64,000 nt of DNA, from the NCBI RefSeq assembly GCF_000447205.1, contig NZ_AUWY01000112.1, positions 1 through 64,000 of the forward strand. Reading direction: 5' to 3'. This document shows, piece by piece, positions 9,186 to 17,498 of this stretch (position 1 is its first letter; the number at the start of each line of letters is the position of its first letter). Both the position numbers and the translations under genes were made by a program. The DNA is from Sphingobium ummariense RL-3 (GTDB lineage: Bacteria; Pseudomonadota; Alphaproteobacteria; Sphingomonadales; Sphingomonadaceae). Under the pieces are notes generated by a model that worked only from the letters and a program-made list of their open reading frames with translations, was not told the DNA's origin and made no database searches.

Positions 9186-11228
9186 ATGAAACTTCACTTC
9201 CTCGGCGCTGCGGCCACCGCGCTGGTCCTCGCCGCCTCCACCGCGCAGGCCGACCAGGCGCCACAGGCAACCGCCTCGGCAACCGCAGCGAAACCCACCT
9301 ACGGCACCTATGGCTTCGACACCGCGGGCATGGACCCTTCGGTGAAACCCGGCGACGATTTCTATGACTATGCCAATGGCGGCTGGGCGAAGGCGACACC
9401 GATCCCCGCCGACAAGTCGAACTATGGCGCCTTCAACGTGCTCGACGACCTGTCGCGCGAGCGCACTCGCGGCATATTGGAAGCGGCGAAGGCGGATCCC
9501 GCCAGCAAGATCGGCGCCGCCTATGCAAGCTACATGGACGCCGCCGCCGTGGAGGCGAAGGGCCTCGGCCCCATCCAGCCCTGGCTCGCAGAGATCAAGG
9601 CGGTGAAGGACAAGGCCGGCTATGCGAAAGTCGCCGCCAAGGCCGCGCGCGCAGGCGTGAGCGGGCCGTTCCGCATCTATGTAGGGCAGGACGACAAGGA
9701 TCCGGAAACCTATATCCTGAACCTGCGCCAGGGCGGCCTCGGCCTGCCGGACCGCGATTTCTACCTGGAGCAGAACGACAAGATGGCGGCGATCCGCACC
9801 GCCTATGTCGCGCATCTGGAACGGATGCTGACACTTGCCGGGGAGCCGGACGCCAAGACGCGCGCCGCCGCGCTGATGGCTTTCGAGACCGAGATCGCCA
9901 GGGTCCACTGGTCCCAGATCGACAGCCGCGACGCGGACAAGACCTATAACAAGATGACGCTGGCGGAGCTTCAGAAGACCGCGCCGGGCTTCGATTTCGC
10001 CGGCTATCTCGCTACGAACAAGCTCAATCCCGCAGCCGTGCTGGTCGCCCAGCCGACCGCCGTCGCCGGCGAGGCCGCACTGATCGCCAAGACGCCGGTC
10101 GGCGTGCTGAAGGACGCGCTGCTGCTGCGCAGCCTGCACGCCTATGCGACCTATCTGCCCGACAGCGTGGCAAACGAGGATTTCGCCTTCTACGGCACCA
10201 CCCTCTCCGGCACGCCCGAGCGCGAGGAGCGCTGGAAGCGCGCGGTCGACTTCCTCAAGGAGTCGATGGGCGAGGAAGTGGGCAAGGCCTATGTCGCGCA
10301 ATATTTCCCGCCGGAAACCAAGGCGGCGATGGACCAGCTGGTGAAGAATGTGATCGCCGCCATGGGCCGCCGCATCGACGGCCTCGCCTGGATGAGCGAC
10401 ACGGCCAAGGCGCGGGCGCACAAGAAGCTCGCCGCCTTCACGCCCAAGATCGGCTATCCCGACAAGTGGCGCGACTATGCCGGCCTCGCCATCAAGGCGG
10501 GCGACCTGCTCGGCAATGCGGAGCGCGCCAAGCAGTTCGAATTCGACTATCAGATGGGCAAGCTCGGCAAGCCGATCTACCGCTGGGAATGGCAGATGAC
10601 GCCGATGGAGATCAATGCCTATGCCGATTTCGGCATGGTCGAGATCGTCTTCCCCGCCGCGATCCTGCAGCCGCCCTTCTTCGATCCCCATGCCGATCCG
10701 GCGGTCAACTATGGCGGTATCGGCGCGGTGATCGGGCATGAGCTCAGCCATCATTTCGACGACCAGGGCGCGAAATATGACGAGACCGGCAAGCTCAGCC
10801 AGTGGTGGACCGACCAGGACGTCGCCAATTTCAAGGCGCTGACCGACAAGCTGGTCGCGCAATATGACGCCTATGAACCGTTTCCCGGCGCGCATGTGAA
10901 GGGCGCCTTCACCTTGGGCGAGAATATCGGCGACCTCGCCGGGCTGGCGGTCGCGCTCGATGCCTATCACGCTTCGCTGGGCGGCAAGCCCGCTCCGATA
11001 ATCGACGGCACGACGGGCGACGAGCGCTTCTACCTGGGCTGGGCGCAGGTGTGGCGACGCAATTATCGCGAGGCCAATCTGCGCCAGCGGCTTGTGACCG
11101 ATCCGCATTCGCCGTCGCAATATCGCGCCGATATCGTGCGTAATTATGACGCATGGTATGACGCTTTCAAGCCGGCGCCGGGAAGCAAGATCTATCTCAA
11201 GCCGGAAGACCGCGTGAAGATCTGGTGA
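9186..11228 (+). CDS. Exported M13 family zinc metallopeptidase (neprilysin/PepO-like)
   Basis: A 680-residue endopeptidase, probably periplasmic, that cleaves small peptides. After a signal peptide (MKLHFLGAAATALVLAAST, cleavage near AQA-DQA) comes the M13 N-terminal sequence KPGDDFYDYANGGW. The zinc site is HELSHHFDDQG with His518, Glu519 and His522; the third ligand is in ENIGDLAG. The C-terminus ends VKIW, close to the family's usual C-terminal tetrapeptide with a penultimate Ile/Val and final Trp. ATG 9186 is chosen over an in-frame ATG at 9102 because the signal peptide begins there and AAGGGA lies nearby. The gene sits between bioD and bioA but has no known link with biotin; a strong hairpin follows it. 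Confidence 0.93.
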   Translation: MKLHFLGAAATALVLAASTAQADQAPQATASATAAKPTYGTYGFDTAGMDPSVKPGDDFYDYANGGWAKATPIPADKSNYGAFNVLDDLSRERTRGILEAAKADPASKIGAAYASYMDAAAVEAKGLGPIQPWLAEIKAVKDKAGYAKVAAKAARAGVSGPFRIYVGQDDKDPETYILNLRQGGLGLPDRDFYLEQNDKMAAIRTAYVAHLERMLTLAGEPDAKTRAAALMAFETEIARVHWSQIDSRDADKTYNKMTLAELQKTAPGFDFAGYLATNKLNPAAVLVAQPTAVAGEAALIAKTPVGVLKDALLLRSLHAYATYLPDSVANEDFAFYGTTLSGTPEREERWKRAVDFLKESMGEEVGKAYVAQYFPPETKAAMDQLVKNVIAAMGRRIDGLAWMSDTAKARAHKKLAAFTPKIGYPDKWRDYAGLAIKAGDLLGNAERAKQFEFDYQMGKLGKPIYRWEWQMTPMEINAYADFGMVEIVFPAAILQPPFFDPHADPAVNYGGIGAVIGHELSHHFDDQGAKYDETGKLSQWWTDQDVANFKALTDKLVAQYDAYEPFPGAHVKGAFTLGENIGDLAGLAVALDAYHASLGGKPAPIIDGTTGDERFYLGWAQVWRRNYREANLRQRLVTDPHSPSQYRADIVRNYDAWYDAFKPAPGSKIYLKPEDRVKIW

Positions 11229-11234
11229 CGAATC

Positions 11235-11260
11235 GGCGGGCCGGAGAGATCCGGCCCGCC
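11235..11260 (+). terminator. Perfect 11-bp hairpin after the M13 peptidase gene
   Basis: GGCGGGCCGGA (11235-11245) and its exact complement (11250-11260) are separated by a GAGA tetraloop, 6 bases after the stop codon. There is no T-tract after it, as is common in GC-rich alphaproteobacteria. Confidence 0.65.
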
Positions 11261-11306
11261 TCACCGCCGCATTGACGGATCGTTCCTCTTTCGGGACGAG
11301 CCGATT

Positions 11307-11330
11307 GGAACCTTTTTGTCATCTTTCGTC
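11307..11330 (+). promoter_or_regulatory. Possible EcfG-type general stress promoter
   Basis: GGAAC at 11307-11311 is followed, after 15 bases, by CGTC at 11327-11330. The alphaproteobacterial EcfG consensus is GGAAC, 16-17 bases, CGTT, so both the spacing and the last base deviate. It lies about 95 bases before the DUF4168 start. Confidence 0.3.
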
Positions 11331-11424
11331 ATACACGGTTCGCCGGATTCTCCCTTTTTCCGGCGGCGCATCTTCCACAGCTTCGCGTTTATGAATTCGT
11401 GGACAAAGAAGCGAGGAGAAGAAC

Positions 11425-11892
11425 ATGACGGGTCTCAAAGCAAATCCTTTTCTGAAATACGGTATCGCGGCCGCGGCGCTGCTTGGCGCTTATCCCGCCA
11501 TGGCGCAGATGGCGCCCGCCCAGTCCGACCCTGCCGCGCCTGCTCAGACGGCTCCGGCCCCTGCGACGCCGGCAACGCCGGCAACCCCTTCGGCCGGCGC
11601 TGGTAACTACAGCGATGCCGAGCTAAAGCAGTTCGCCGATGCCGCTGTCGAAGTGACGAAGATCCAGTCAGACAGTTCGATCGCCGCAGCCGACAAGCAG
11701 CCCAAGATGCTGGCTGCGCTGCAGGCGAAGGGCATGCCGCCGGAGAAGTTCAACGCCATCGGCCAGGCGGCCGCTGCCGACCCGGCGTTGCAGCAGCGCA
11801 TCCAGGCGGCGGCCAGCCCCGCCCCTTCGGCGGCACCCGCCAGCCCCGCAGCGCCTGCCGATCCGGCAACGCCCGCCCAGCCGCCGCAGTAA
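11425..11892 (+). CDS. DUF4168 family exported protein
   Basis: A 155-residue protein. It has a signal peptide (about residues 1-29, ending AMAQ), a low-complexity Ala/Pro/Thr linker (30-57), a DUF4168-like core (about 60-122) and a second Ala/Pro-rich tail. The core shows the family pattern YSDAELKQFADAAVEV, then MLAALQAKGM, FNAIGQAAAADPALQQRI. Function of the family is unknown. The GAGGAGA ribosome site 6 bases before ATG supports the start. It is probably transcribed alone, between hairpins at 11235 and 11914. Confidence 0.8.
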   Translation: MTGLKANPFLKYGIAAAALLGAYPAMAQMAPAQSDPAAPAQTAPAPATPATPATPSAGAGNYSDAELKQFADAAVEVTKIQSDSSIAAADKQPKMLAALQAKGMPPEKFNAIGQAAAADPALQQRIQAAASPAPSAAPASPAAPADPATPAQPPQ

Positions 11893-11913
11893 TCGGAAAC
11901 CTGTAGGTCATCC

Positions 11914-11948
11914 GGGGCCGGAGGTGTTAACGCACCCCCGGCCCCTTT
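11914..11948 (+). terminator. Rho-independent terminator after the DUF4168 gene
   Basis: GGGGCCGG and CCGGCCCC pair, with inner GGTG/CACC, and the stem is followed directly by TTT. It starts 22 bases after the stop codon. Confidence 0.7.
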
Positions 11949-12001
11949 CGCGTGGCGCAGGGCGATAGCCAATAGCGCTGGGATCGCGTAGTGCGCGGGG
12001 G

Positions 12002-13297
12002 ATGAATTCCCCTGTCTGGCACCCCTTCCACCAGCACGGCCTTGGCGAGATGATCCCCGAGGTGGCACGCGCGGAAGGCGCGTTGCTGCATCTGGCCGAC
12101 GGCCGCATCCTGATCGATGGCATTTCGAGCTGGTGGGTCACCACCCATGGCCATTGCCACCCCCGCATCGCCGCCGCCATTGCAGAGCAGGCAGGACGGC
12201 TCGACCAGCTCATCTTCTCCGGCTACACGCACGCCCCGGCTGAGACGGTCGCGCGCGGCCTCATCGATCTCGCTCCCCGGGCTGAGAACCGCGATCCCCT
12301 CGCCCATGTCTTCTTCTCGGACAGCGGATCGACGGCTGTAGAGGTGGCGCTGAAGATGGCGCTGGGCACTTGGCACAATCGAGCGCTGGACGGACTGGGG
12401 CCGCCACGCAGCCGCGTTCTGGTGCTGGAGCACAGCTATCATGGCGATACCATCGGCGCGATGTCGATCGGTGAGCGGGGCGTTTACAACCGCGCCTGGG
12501 CGCCGCTGCTGTTCGACGTCGGCACCATTCCCTTCCCCGTCGCGGGCAAGGAGCAGGCGACGCTCGATGGGCTGGAGGCCGCCTGCGCCGCGCCCGAAAC
12601 GCCGGCCTGCTTCATCGTCGAACCGCTGATCCTGGGCGCCGGCGGGATGCTGGTCTATCCGCCCGCCGTACTGCGCGACATGGCGGCTATTTGCGCGCGG
12701 CACGACGTGCTCTTCATCGCCGACGAGGTGATGACGGGATGGGGCCGCACCGGCACGCTCTTCGCCTGCGAGCAAGCCGGCATCGTGCCGGACATCATGG
12801 CCGTGGCGAAGGGCATTACTGGCGGCGCCATTCCGCTGGCCGCGACGCTGGCGAACGGACGCATATTCGACGCCCATAAATCGCAGCATCGCTCGCGGCT
12901 TTTCTACCATTCGTCCAGCTATACCGCGAACCCGATCGCCTGTGCGGCGGCGGTCGCCAATCTCGCCATCTGGCGGGAGGAGGATGTGCGCGGCCGCATC
13001 GCTACGCTGGCCGAAGGGATCGCCCAACGGATGAGCGAACTCGCGCGCCACCCCGCCTTTGCCCATCCGCGCCAGTGCGGCACGATCGCCGCCATCGACC
13101 TGATCACGCCCGATGCGGGTTATCTCTCCGATCTCGCTCCGCGCCTGCGCGCCTTCTTTCAGGAGCGCGGTCTCTTGCTCCGGCCGCTGGGCAATACCAT
13201 CTATCTGATGCCGCCCTACTGCCTTACTGCCGAGCAGCTCGACGGCATCTTCGCCGCCCTCATCGCGGCGGGGGATCGCTTTGGCGTGCAGGCTTGA
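12002..13297 (+). CDS. bioA: Adenosylmethionine-8-amino-7-oxononanoate aminotransferase
   Basis: A 431-residue class III PLP aminotransferase that converts KAPA to DAPA, normally with S-adenosylmethionine as amino donor. Visible are the N-terminal VWHPF motif, the substrate-side [41 protein letters not shown], the cofactor Asp in [14 protein letters not shown] and the PLP lysine in [13 protein letters not shown] (Lys270). The N-terminal tyrosine and tryptophan pair typical of BioA argues against other class III enzymes. It is separated from bioFD by two genes and two hairpins, so it is likely transcribed separately. Confidence 0.93.
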   Translation: MNSPVWHPFHQHGLGEMIPEVARAEGALLHLADGRILIDGISSWWVTTHGHCHPRIAAAIAEQAGRLDQLIFSGYTHAPAETVARGLIDLAPRAENRDPLAHVFFSDSGSTAVEVALKMALGTWHNRALDGLGPPRSRVLVLEHSYHGDTIGAMSIGERGVYNRAWAPLLFDVGTIPFPVAGKEQATLDGLEAACAAPETPACFIVEPLILGAGGMLVYPPAVLRDMAAICARHDVLFIADEVMTGWGRTGTLFACEQAGIVPDIMAVAKGITGGAIPLAATLANGRIFDAHKSQHRSRLFYHSSSYTANPIACAAAVANLAIWREEDVRGRIATLAEGIAQRMSELARHPAFAHPRQCGTIAAIDLITPDAGYLSDLAPRLRAFFQERGLLLRPLGNTIYLMPPYCLTAEQLDGIFAALIAAGDRFGVQA

Positions 13298-13323
13298 CTT
13301 TTCATTGGACGCGTTTGCCGCTA
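13294..13323 (+). promoter_or_regulatory. Candidate infA promoter
   Basis: TTGACT (13294-13299) overlaps the bioA stop codon, and a weak CCGCTA/GCTATG -10 candidate follows after about 18 bases, 35 bases ahead of infA. The -35 element is good, the -10 poor, so this is a tentative call. Confidence 0.35.
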
Positions 13324-13356
13324 TGGCGACGCGAATTTTTGGCGTTTCAGGATATT

Positions 13357-13575
13357 ATGGCAAAAGAAGAACTGCTCGAAATGCGCGGACAGGTGGTGGA
13401 GCTCCTTCCCAACGCCATGTTCCGCGTGCGACTGGAAAATGATCACGAGATCCTCGGCCACACCGCCGGCAAGATGCGCAAGAACCGCATCCGCGTGCTG
13501 GTGGGCGACGAAGTGCTGGTCGAGCTGACCCCCTACGACCTGACCAAGGGTCGGATCACCTATCGTTTCAAATAA
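13357..13575 (+). CDS. infA: Translation initiation factor IF-1
   Basis: A 72-residue single OB-fold protein that occupies the ribosomal A site during initiation. The sequence [19 protein letters not shown], then [30 protein letters not shown] and the basic C-terminus GRITYRFK is the canonical IF-1 pattern at full length. The start ATG follows TTTCAGGATATT, a modest AGGA ribosome site. It begins the conserved alphaproteobacterial order infA-maf-RNase-yacG-tRNA-Phe; maf starts 16 bases after its stop. Confidence 0.98.
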   Translation: MAKEELLEMRGQVVELLPNAMFRVRLENDHEILGHTAGKMRKNRIRVLVGDEVLVELTPYDLTKGRITYRFK

Positions 13576-13591
13576 GCAGGGCGCTGTACCG

Positions 13592-14164
13592 GTGCGCCTG
13601 ATCCTCGCTTCGGCCTCGCCGCGCCGGCTCGACCTCCTGACCCACATCGGCGTCACGCCCGATGCGGTCGATCCCGCCGATATCGACGAAACCCCGCTGA
13701 AGGCGGAGCTGCCCCGTCCCTATGCCGCGCGCATGGCGGCGGAGAAGGCAGCCATCATCGCCGCCCGCCATCCCGGCTGTCTGGTGCTGTCCGGCGACAC
13801 GGTGGTTGCCGCCGGCCGTCGCATCCTGCCGAAGACGGAGGCGGAGAGCGAGGCGTACACTTGTTTCGAACTGCTGTCCGGCCGTCGTCATCGCGTGTTC
13901 AGCGCGGTGACGCTGATCGACGTGGAGGGGCGCGCCCGGCATCGTGTTTCCGACAATGTGGTCGTCTTCAAGCGGCTCGACCGCAGCGAGATCGACGCTT
14001 ATCTCGCCAGCGGCGAATGGCGTGGCAAGGCAGGGGGCTATGCGATCCAGGGGCTTGCCGCAGGGCTGATCCGCACGATCCAGGGCAGCCACAGCGCGAT
14101 CATGGGCCTTCCGCTCTACGAGACCCGCGCGCTGCTGCGCGCCGTGGGCTATCCCTGTGGCTGA
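13592..14164 (+). CDS. maf: Maf-like nucleoside triphosphate pyrophosphatase
   Basis: A 190-residue house-cleaning enzyme that hydrolyses dTTP/UTP or modified nucleotides to monophosphates. It begins at GTG 13592 and shows the substrate-binding N-terminus LILASASPRRLDLL, the acidic catalytic loop CLVLSGDTVV, and KAGGYAIQGLAAGLI near the end. The family splits into YhdE (dTTP/UTP) and YceF (m7GTP) subgroups; the SASPRR and GGYAIQG elements suit YhdE better, but this is inference. It overlaps the next gene by eight bases. Confidence 0.92.
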   Translation: MRLILASASPRRLDLLTHIGVTPDAVDPADIDETPLKAELPRPYAARMAAEKAAIIAARHPGCLVLSGDTVVAAGRRILPKTEAESEAYTCFELLSGRRHRVFSAVTLIDVEGRARHRVSDNVVVFKRLDRSEIDAYLASGEWRGKAGGYAIQGLAAGLIRTIQGSHSAIMGLPLYETRALLRAVGYPCG

Positions 14165-15146
14165 GTGGCTGTACGAGGAAGGGATCGGCGAGGCGCGGGC
14201 GGCCCTGATCGAGCATGGTCGCCTGGTCGAAGCGCTGGTCGAGCGCGAAGGCGATGCCGCGCGCGCCGGCGCGATCGCCCAGGGGCGGCTAGTCGCGACG
14301 GTCATCCCCCGCAAGCGCGGCATCGCCCGCCTGACCTCTGGCGAAGAAGTGCTGGTCGAGCCCATCCCACCCAAGGTCGCGGAAGGCGCCAATGTGCTGG
14401 TCGAGATTCTGCGCGAGGCGATTCCCGAGGAGGGGCGCGCCAAACTCGCCAAAGGACGCATCGCCCAGCCCGGTGCAAAGGCGCATCCGGGGCCCAGCTT
14501 GCTACAGCGGCTACGCGCCACCGGCATCCCCGTCCTACCCTGTCCGACCCATGAAGAGGACCGGCTGGAAGCGCATGGCTGGAGCGAGCTGCTGGAGGAG
14601 GCGATGTCGGGCGAGGTCGGCACGGAGGCTGCGGCGCTGCGCATCTTCCCGACGCCCGCCATGGTGCTGATCGACGTTGACGGCAGCCTGCCGCCCGCGC
14701 AGCTCGGCCCCAAGGGCGCGAAGCTCGCCGCGCAGGCGATCCGCCGCATGGGGCTGGCGGGCTCGATCGGCATCGACCTGCCGACGATGAACAACAAGGA
14801 CGAGCGTGCCATCGCCGCCGCGCAGATCGACAAGGTTCTGCCGCAGCCCTTCGAGCGGACCGCCGTCAATGGCTTTGGCTTCGTCCAGATCATCCGCCGC
14901 CGCGAGCGCGCCAGCCTGATGGAACTGCTGCGCGCCGATCCGGTGGAGGCGGCGACGCTGGCGCTGCTGCGCCGCGCCGAACGGCATGGCGACGGCGGCC
15001 CCGCGACGATCAACGCCGCCCCTCCTGTCATCGCGCGTCTCCAGCGGACGCCCGACTGGATCGAACGGCTGGCGCGGCGGCGTGGCGGCGCTGTTACCTT
15101 GCAGGCAGACCCCGCGGTCGCCATATCGGCCGGGCATGTCGCCTAA
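14157..15146 (+). CDS. Minimal ribonuclease E/G family protein
   Basis: A 329-residue protein, far shorter than RNase G (about 490) or RNase E (about 1000). A degenerate S1-like segment (AGAIAQGRLVATVIPRKRG and neighbours) is followed by an RNase E/G catalytic core. The two Mg-binding aspartate motifs are retained: AMVLIDVDGS (Asp173/Asp175) and GSIGIDLPTM (Asp207). The CPxC zinc-link needed for tetramerisation in E. coli RNase E/G is absent, as is the small domain after it. It starts at GTG 14157 within the end of maf and overlaps yacG by 11 bases, so the four genes are one tight translational unit. This compact form is usual at this locus in alphaproteobacteria and is presumably a monomeric or dimeric single-strand endoribonuclease. 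Confidence 0.82.
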   Translation: MAEWLYEEGIGEARAALIEHGRLVEALVEREGDAARAGAIAQGRLVATVIPRKRGIARLTSGEEVLVEPIPPKVAEGANVLVEILREAIPEEGRAKLAKGRIAQPGAKAHPGPSLLQRLRATGIPVLPCPTHEEDRLEAHGWSELLEEAMSGEVGTEAAALRIFPTPAMVLIDVDGSLPPAQLGPKGAKLAAQAIRRMGLAGSIGIDLPTMNNKDERAIAAAQIDKVLPQPFERTAVNGFGFVQIIRRRERASLMELLRADPVEAATLALLRRAERHGDGGPATINAAPPVIARLQRTPDWIERLARRRGGAVTLQADPAVAISAGHVA

Positions 15147-15330
15147 ATCCCCCTCCTGCCCCATCTGCGGCCAGCCTTCGAGCCCCGCGACCCGCCCCTT
15201 CTGCAGCGCCGCCTGTCGCGATCGCGACCTGCTGCAATGGCTGGGCGAAGGCTATCGCGTGCCCGGCGCTTCCGCTACGCCGGAGGCAGAAAAAAGCGGC
15301 GATTATGGGCTGGACAAGCCCGACGATTGA
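15136..15330 (+). CDS. yacG: DNA gyrase inhibitor YacG (zinc-binding)
   Basis: A 64-residue protein with four zinc-binding cysteines, CPICGQP and PFCSAACRDRDL, followed by the conserved LLQWLGEGYRVPG. YacG binds gyrase and inhibits it in vitro. The C-terminal tail is short and acidic. The start ATG lies inside the upstream RNase gene. It is the last coding gene before tRNA-Phe. Confidence 0.93.
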   Translation: MSPKSPSCPICGQPSSPATRPFCSAACRDRDLLQWLGEGYRVPGASATPEAEKSGDYGLDKPDD

Positions 15331-15383
15331 CGCCTATAGGCACGCCTCTCTCGAGCAGCCGGCGCCTATGTCCGGCCTCCCGT

Positions 15384-15459
15384 GCCCGGGTAGCTCAGTT
15401 GGTAGAGCATGCGACTGAAAATCGCAGTGTCGGCGGTTCGACTCCGTCCCCGGGCACCA
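15384..15459 (+). tRNA. tRNA-Phe (GAA anticodon)
   Basis: A 76-base cloverleaf. The acceptor arms GCCCGGG (15384-15390) and CCCGGGC (15449-15455) pair fully, followed by A and an encoded CCA (15457-15459). The D-arm reads GCTCAGTTGGTAGAGC, the anticodon loop CTGAAAA contains GAA, and the T-loop is TTCGACT. Its 3' end is a common integration site; an integrase remnant begins 140 bases downstream. Confidence 0.97.
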
Positions 15460-15563
15460 TTTGTTCTCTCTTCCTCATCCTGCCACGTCCGGAAAATGGC
15501 TGAAAACATGGGTTTTGGCTAGTCTATCGTCCCTGCAGGTACACTGGCAGCCACTTCCTCGGT

Positions 15564-15584
15564 GATGGTATTTTGATGGTATTT
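15564..15584 (+). repeat. Direct repeat before the integrase remnant
   Basis: GATGGTATTT occurs twice in an 11-base period (15564-15573 and 15575-15584), just ahead of the integrase start codon. Short A/T-rich direct repeats in this place, between a tRNA 3' end and a P4-type integrase, are typical integrase arm sites or attachment-site flanks. No second copy of the tRNA-Phe 3' end was found downstream, so the far end of the island is not marked. Confidence 0.4.
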
Positions 15585-15598
15585 CGAAAAACACCATC

Positions 15599-16060
15599 AT
15601 GGCGCTCACTGTAACGGCAATAGACACTGCAAAACAAAGGGATAAAGCCTTACAAGCTGGCCGATAGTTTGGGGCTGTATCTGCTCGTTACTCCCTCAGG
15701 CGGTCGCTTGTGACGAATGAATTACCGCTTCCTTGGCCGACAGAAGACCCTTTCGTGTAGGAACTGCCCGGACGTGTCTCTCGCAAAGGCTCGGGAGAAG
15801 CGGTCGGAAGCTGGGGAGGCGTTGGCTGATGGCCGAGATCCGACCGAAGTGCGCAAGGAAAAGATACGCGAACAGCGGGCCAAGGCGGAGGAAACCCTCC
15901 AGGCTATATCCGATGAATGGTTTGGTTGGTTGGAGCTTGAAGGCGGGGCAACCAACACCTCCAGAAGATGCGGTGGCTGCTTCATCTAGCTTACCCGCTC
16001 ATAGGCAATCAGCCGATTGCGGATCTCACCACACCGGAACTGCGGGAAGTTCTGCGCAAG
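15599..16060 (+). pseudogene. P4-type tyrosine integrase remnant (N-terminal part)
   Basis: Reading from ATG 15599 gives ALTVTAIDTAKQRDKA, the classic start of P4-like integrases (DUF4102 arm-binding domain). An extra T in GCCTTACAAG shifts the frame; the next segment reads YKLADSLGLYLLVTPSGGRL, then TGA stands where Trp is expected. MNYRFLGRQKTLS follows from 15717 and continues through KAREKRSEAGEALADGRDP to WFGWLELEGG. A second shift near 15958 gives LQKMRWLLHLAYPL and IADLTTPELREVLRK, after which similarity ends at about 16060. The catalytic R-H-R-Y domain is missing altogether. The gene is therefore dead by at least two frameshifts, one stop and a truncation. Confidence 0.85.
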
Positions 16061-16093
16061 GCTTCATGAAAAAAGATGTCCCGGATGTAGGCA

Positions 16094-17398
16094 TCAAAAA
16101 GGAAAGGCAGCAAGGATGGCCATGATTGCGACAGCAAAGGTGATGAGATTGAGCGGCAGGCCGACGCGGACGAAGTCCATATAGCGGTAGCCCGCCATCT
16201 GGTAGACGATGACATTGGTCTGATAGCCGAAGGGGGTCGCAAACGCAGCGCTGGCAGCCATCATGACAGCGATGAGAAAGGGGCGCGGACTGACGCCCAG
16301 ACTGTCGGCGAGCGCGACGGCCACGGGCGTCACGAGGACGGCGACCGTGGCATTGGAGAGAAGCTCGGTCAGGACCATGGTGACGCCGTACAGCACGATG
16401 AGAGCCACGAGCGGGCTCAGTCCTTCGACGCTGGCGATCAGCAGGCGAGAGGCCTGCGACGCGAGCCCACTCTGGTCCATGGCGATGCCGATCACCACCA
16501 TCCCGGCGATCAGGATCAGGATCTCTGGCTTGAGACCGGCATAGGCCTCGTCTGGACTGATCACGCGGAGAAGAATGAGCGCGACAGCCCCGGTCAGCGC
16601 AGTTGCGGCGATCGGTGCGACATTGAACGCGGCGAGCGCTATGACGGCGATGAATACGCCAGCCGCCAGCGCGGCCTTGCGCGGATGCAGGACGCGCGGC
16701 TCTGCGAACAATGTCGCGTCGCCGACCTGCGCGCTGTGGATGGCGTGCGGGTCGATCACCTTCGGTTGTGCCGGCGTCTCCTCCTCAGGCCGAGCGAGCA
16801 TACGCCCGCTCACCAGCAGGAGATAGAGCCCGCCAGCGATCGCCACCGGCACACCAACGGGCGTGATCTCGAAGAAGCCGAAGCGAGGTTGCCCGGCAAC
16901 ACGCGCCATATCGTCGACGAGGAGATTGGTCGAGGTGCCGATCAGCGTGCAGCAACCGGTCAGCACGGTGATGTAGGAAAGCGGCATCAGATAGCGCTTG
17001 GGCGACCGACCGAGCGACTGCGCGATGTCCCGAATGACAGGGGCGCCCAATACGACGATGGGCGTCGAATTGAGAAAGCATGAGGCGCAGCCGATCATGC
17101 TCAAAAGCAGCCAGATCCCTTTTGAACCCATGCGCTTGCACAGGCCCACGCCCAACGTGATCGCGCGATCGAGCAGGCCACTGAGTTCCAGCGCATAGGC
17201 GATGACAAAAAGCGAGGCGAGCGCCATGATCGCGGGGCTGGCAAAGGCGCTCTGCACCTCGACCGGCCTTACCACGCCGGTGATCAACAGGAAGGCTGCA
17301 CCGCTCAGCGCCACCACATCGGCACGCACCTTGTCCCAGATGAGCGCGGCAACCACCGTCGCGAGAACCAGGAGGGTAAGAAGTTGATCGAGCGTCAT
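16094..17398 (-). CDS. SLC13/DASS family anion permease
   Basis: A 434-residue inner-membrane transporter with 11-12 hydrophobic segments. The two family halves each carry the expected Ser-Asn-Thr/Asn motif: CFLNSTPIVVLGAPV with TLIGTSTNLLVDD in the first half, and ELLSNATVAVLVTPVAVALA with ATPFGYQTNVIVYQ in the second. The family moves sulfate, dicarboxylates or similar anions, usually with Na+; the substrate here cannot be read from sequence. The start at ATG 17398 has AGGGA five bases ahead; an in-frame ATG at 17419 is possible. It lies beside the integrase remnant and may have arrived with that island, but its codon use resembles the chromosome. Confidence 0.85.
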   Translation of the reverse strand: MTLDQLLTLLVLATVVAALIWDKVRADVVALSGAAFLLITGVVRPVEVQSAFASPAIMALASLFVIAYALELSGLLDRAITLGVGLCKRMGSKGIWLLLSMIGCASCFLNSTPIVVLGAPVIRDIAQSLGRSPKRYLMPLSYITVLTGCCTLIGTSTNLLVDDMARVAGQPRFGFFEITPVGVPVAIAGGLYLLLVSGRMLARPEEETPAQPKVIDPHAIHSAQVGDATLFAEPRVLHPRKAALAAGVFIAVIALAAFNVAPIAATALTGAVALILLRVISPDEAYAGLKPEILILIAGMVVIGIAMDQSGLASQASRLLIASVEGLSPLVALIVLYGVTMVLTELLSNATVAVLVTPVAVALADSLGVSPRPFLIAVMMAASAAFATPFGYQTNVIVYQMAGYRYMDFVRVGLPLNLITFAVAIMAILAAFPF

Positions 17399-17498
17399 TG
17401 CGTCCCTGCCTCGGTCCATGACCGCCTCCTGTCAACGAAAGACCCGCCGACAGGTCTTCGGGGTGGGAGAGCGGCGGATGCTTTGCTAGGAAGGTGGG

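Noticed and set aside
8985..11264. A 759-codon open frame on the minus strand opposite the M13 peptidase gene
   Set aside because: It mirrors a well-supported metallopeptidase gene, is Arg/Gly/His-rich without domains, and reflects the high GC content at third positions.
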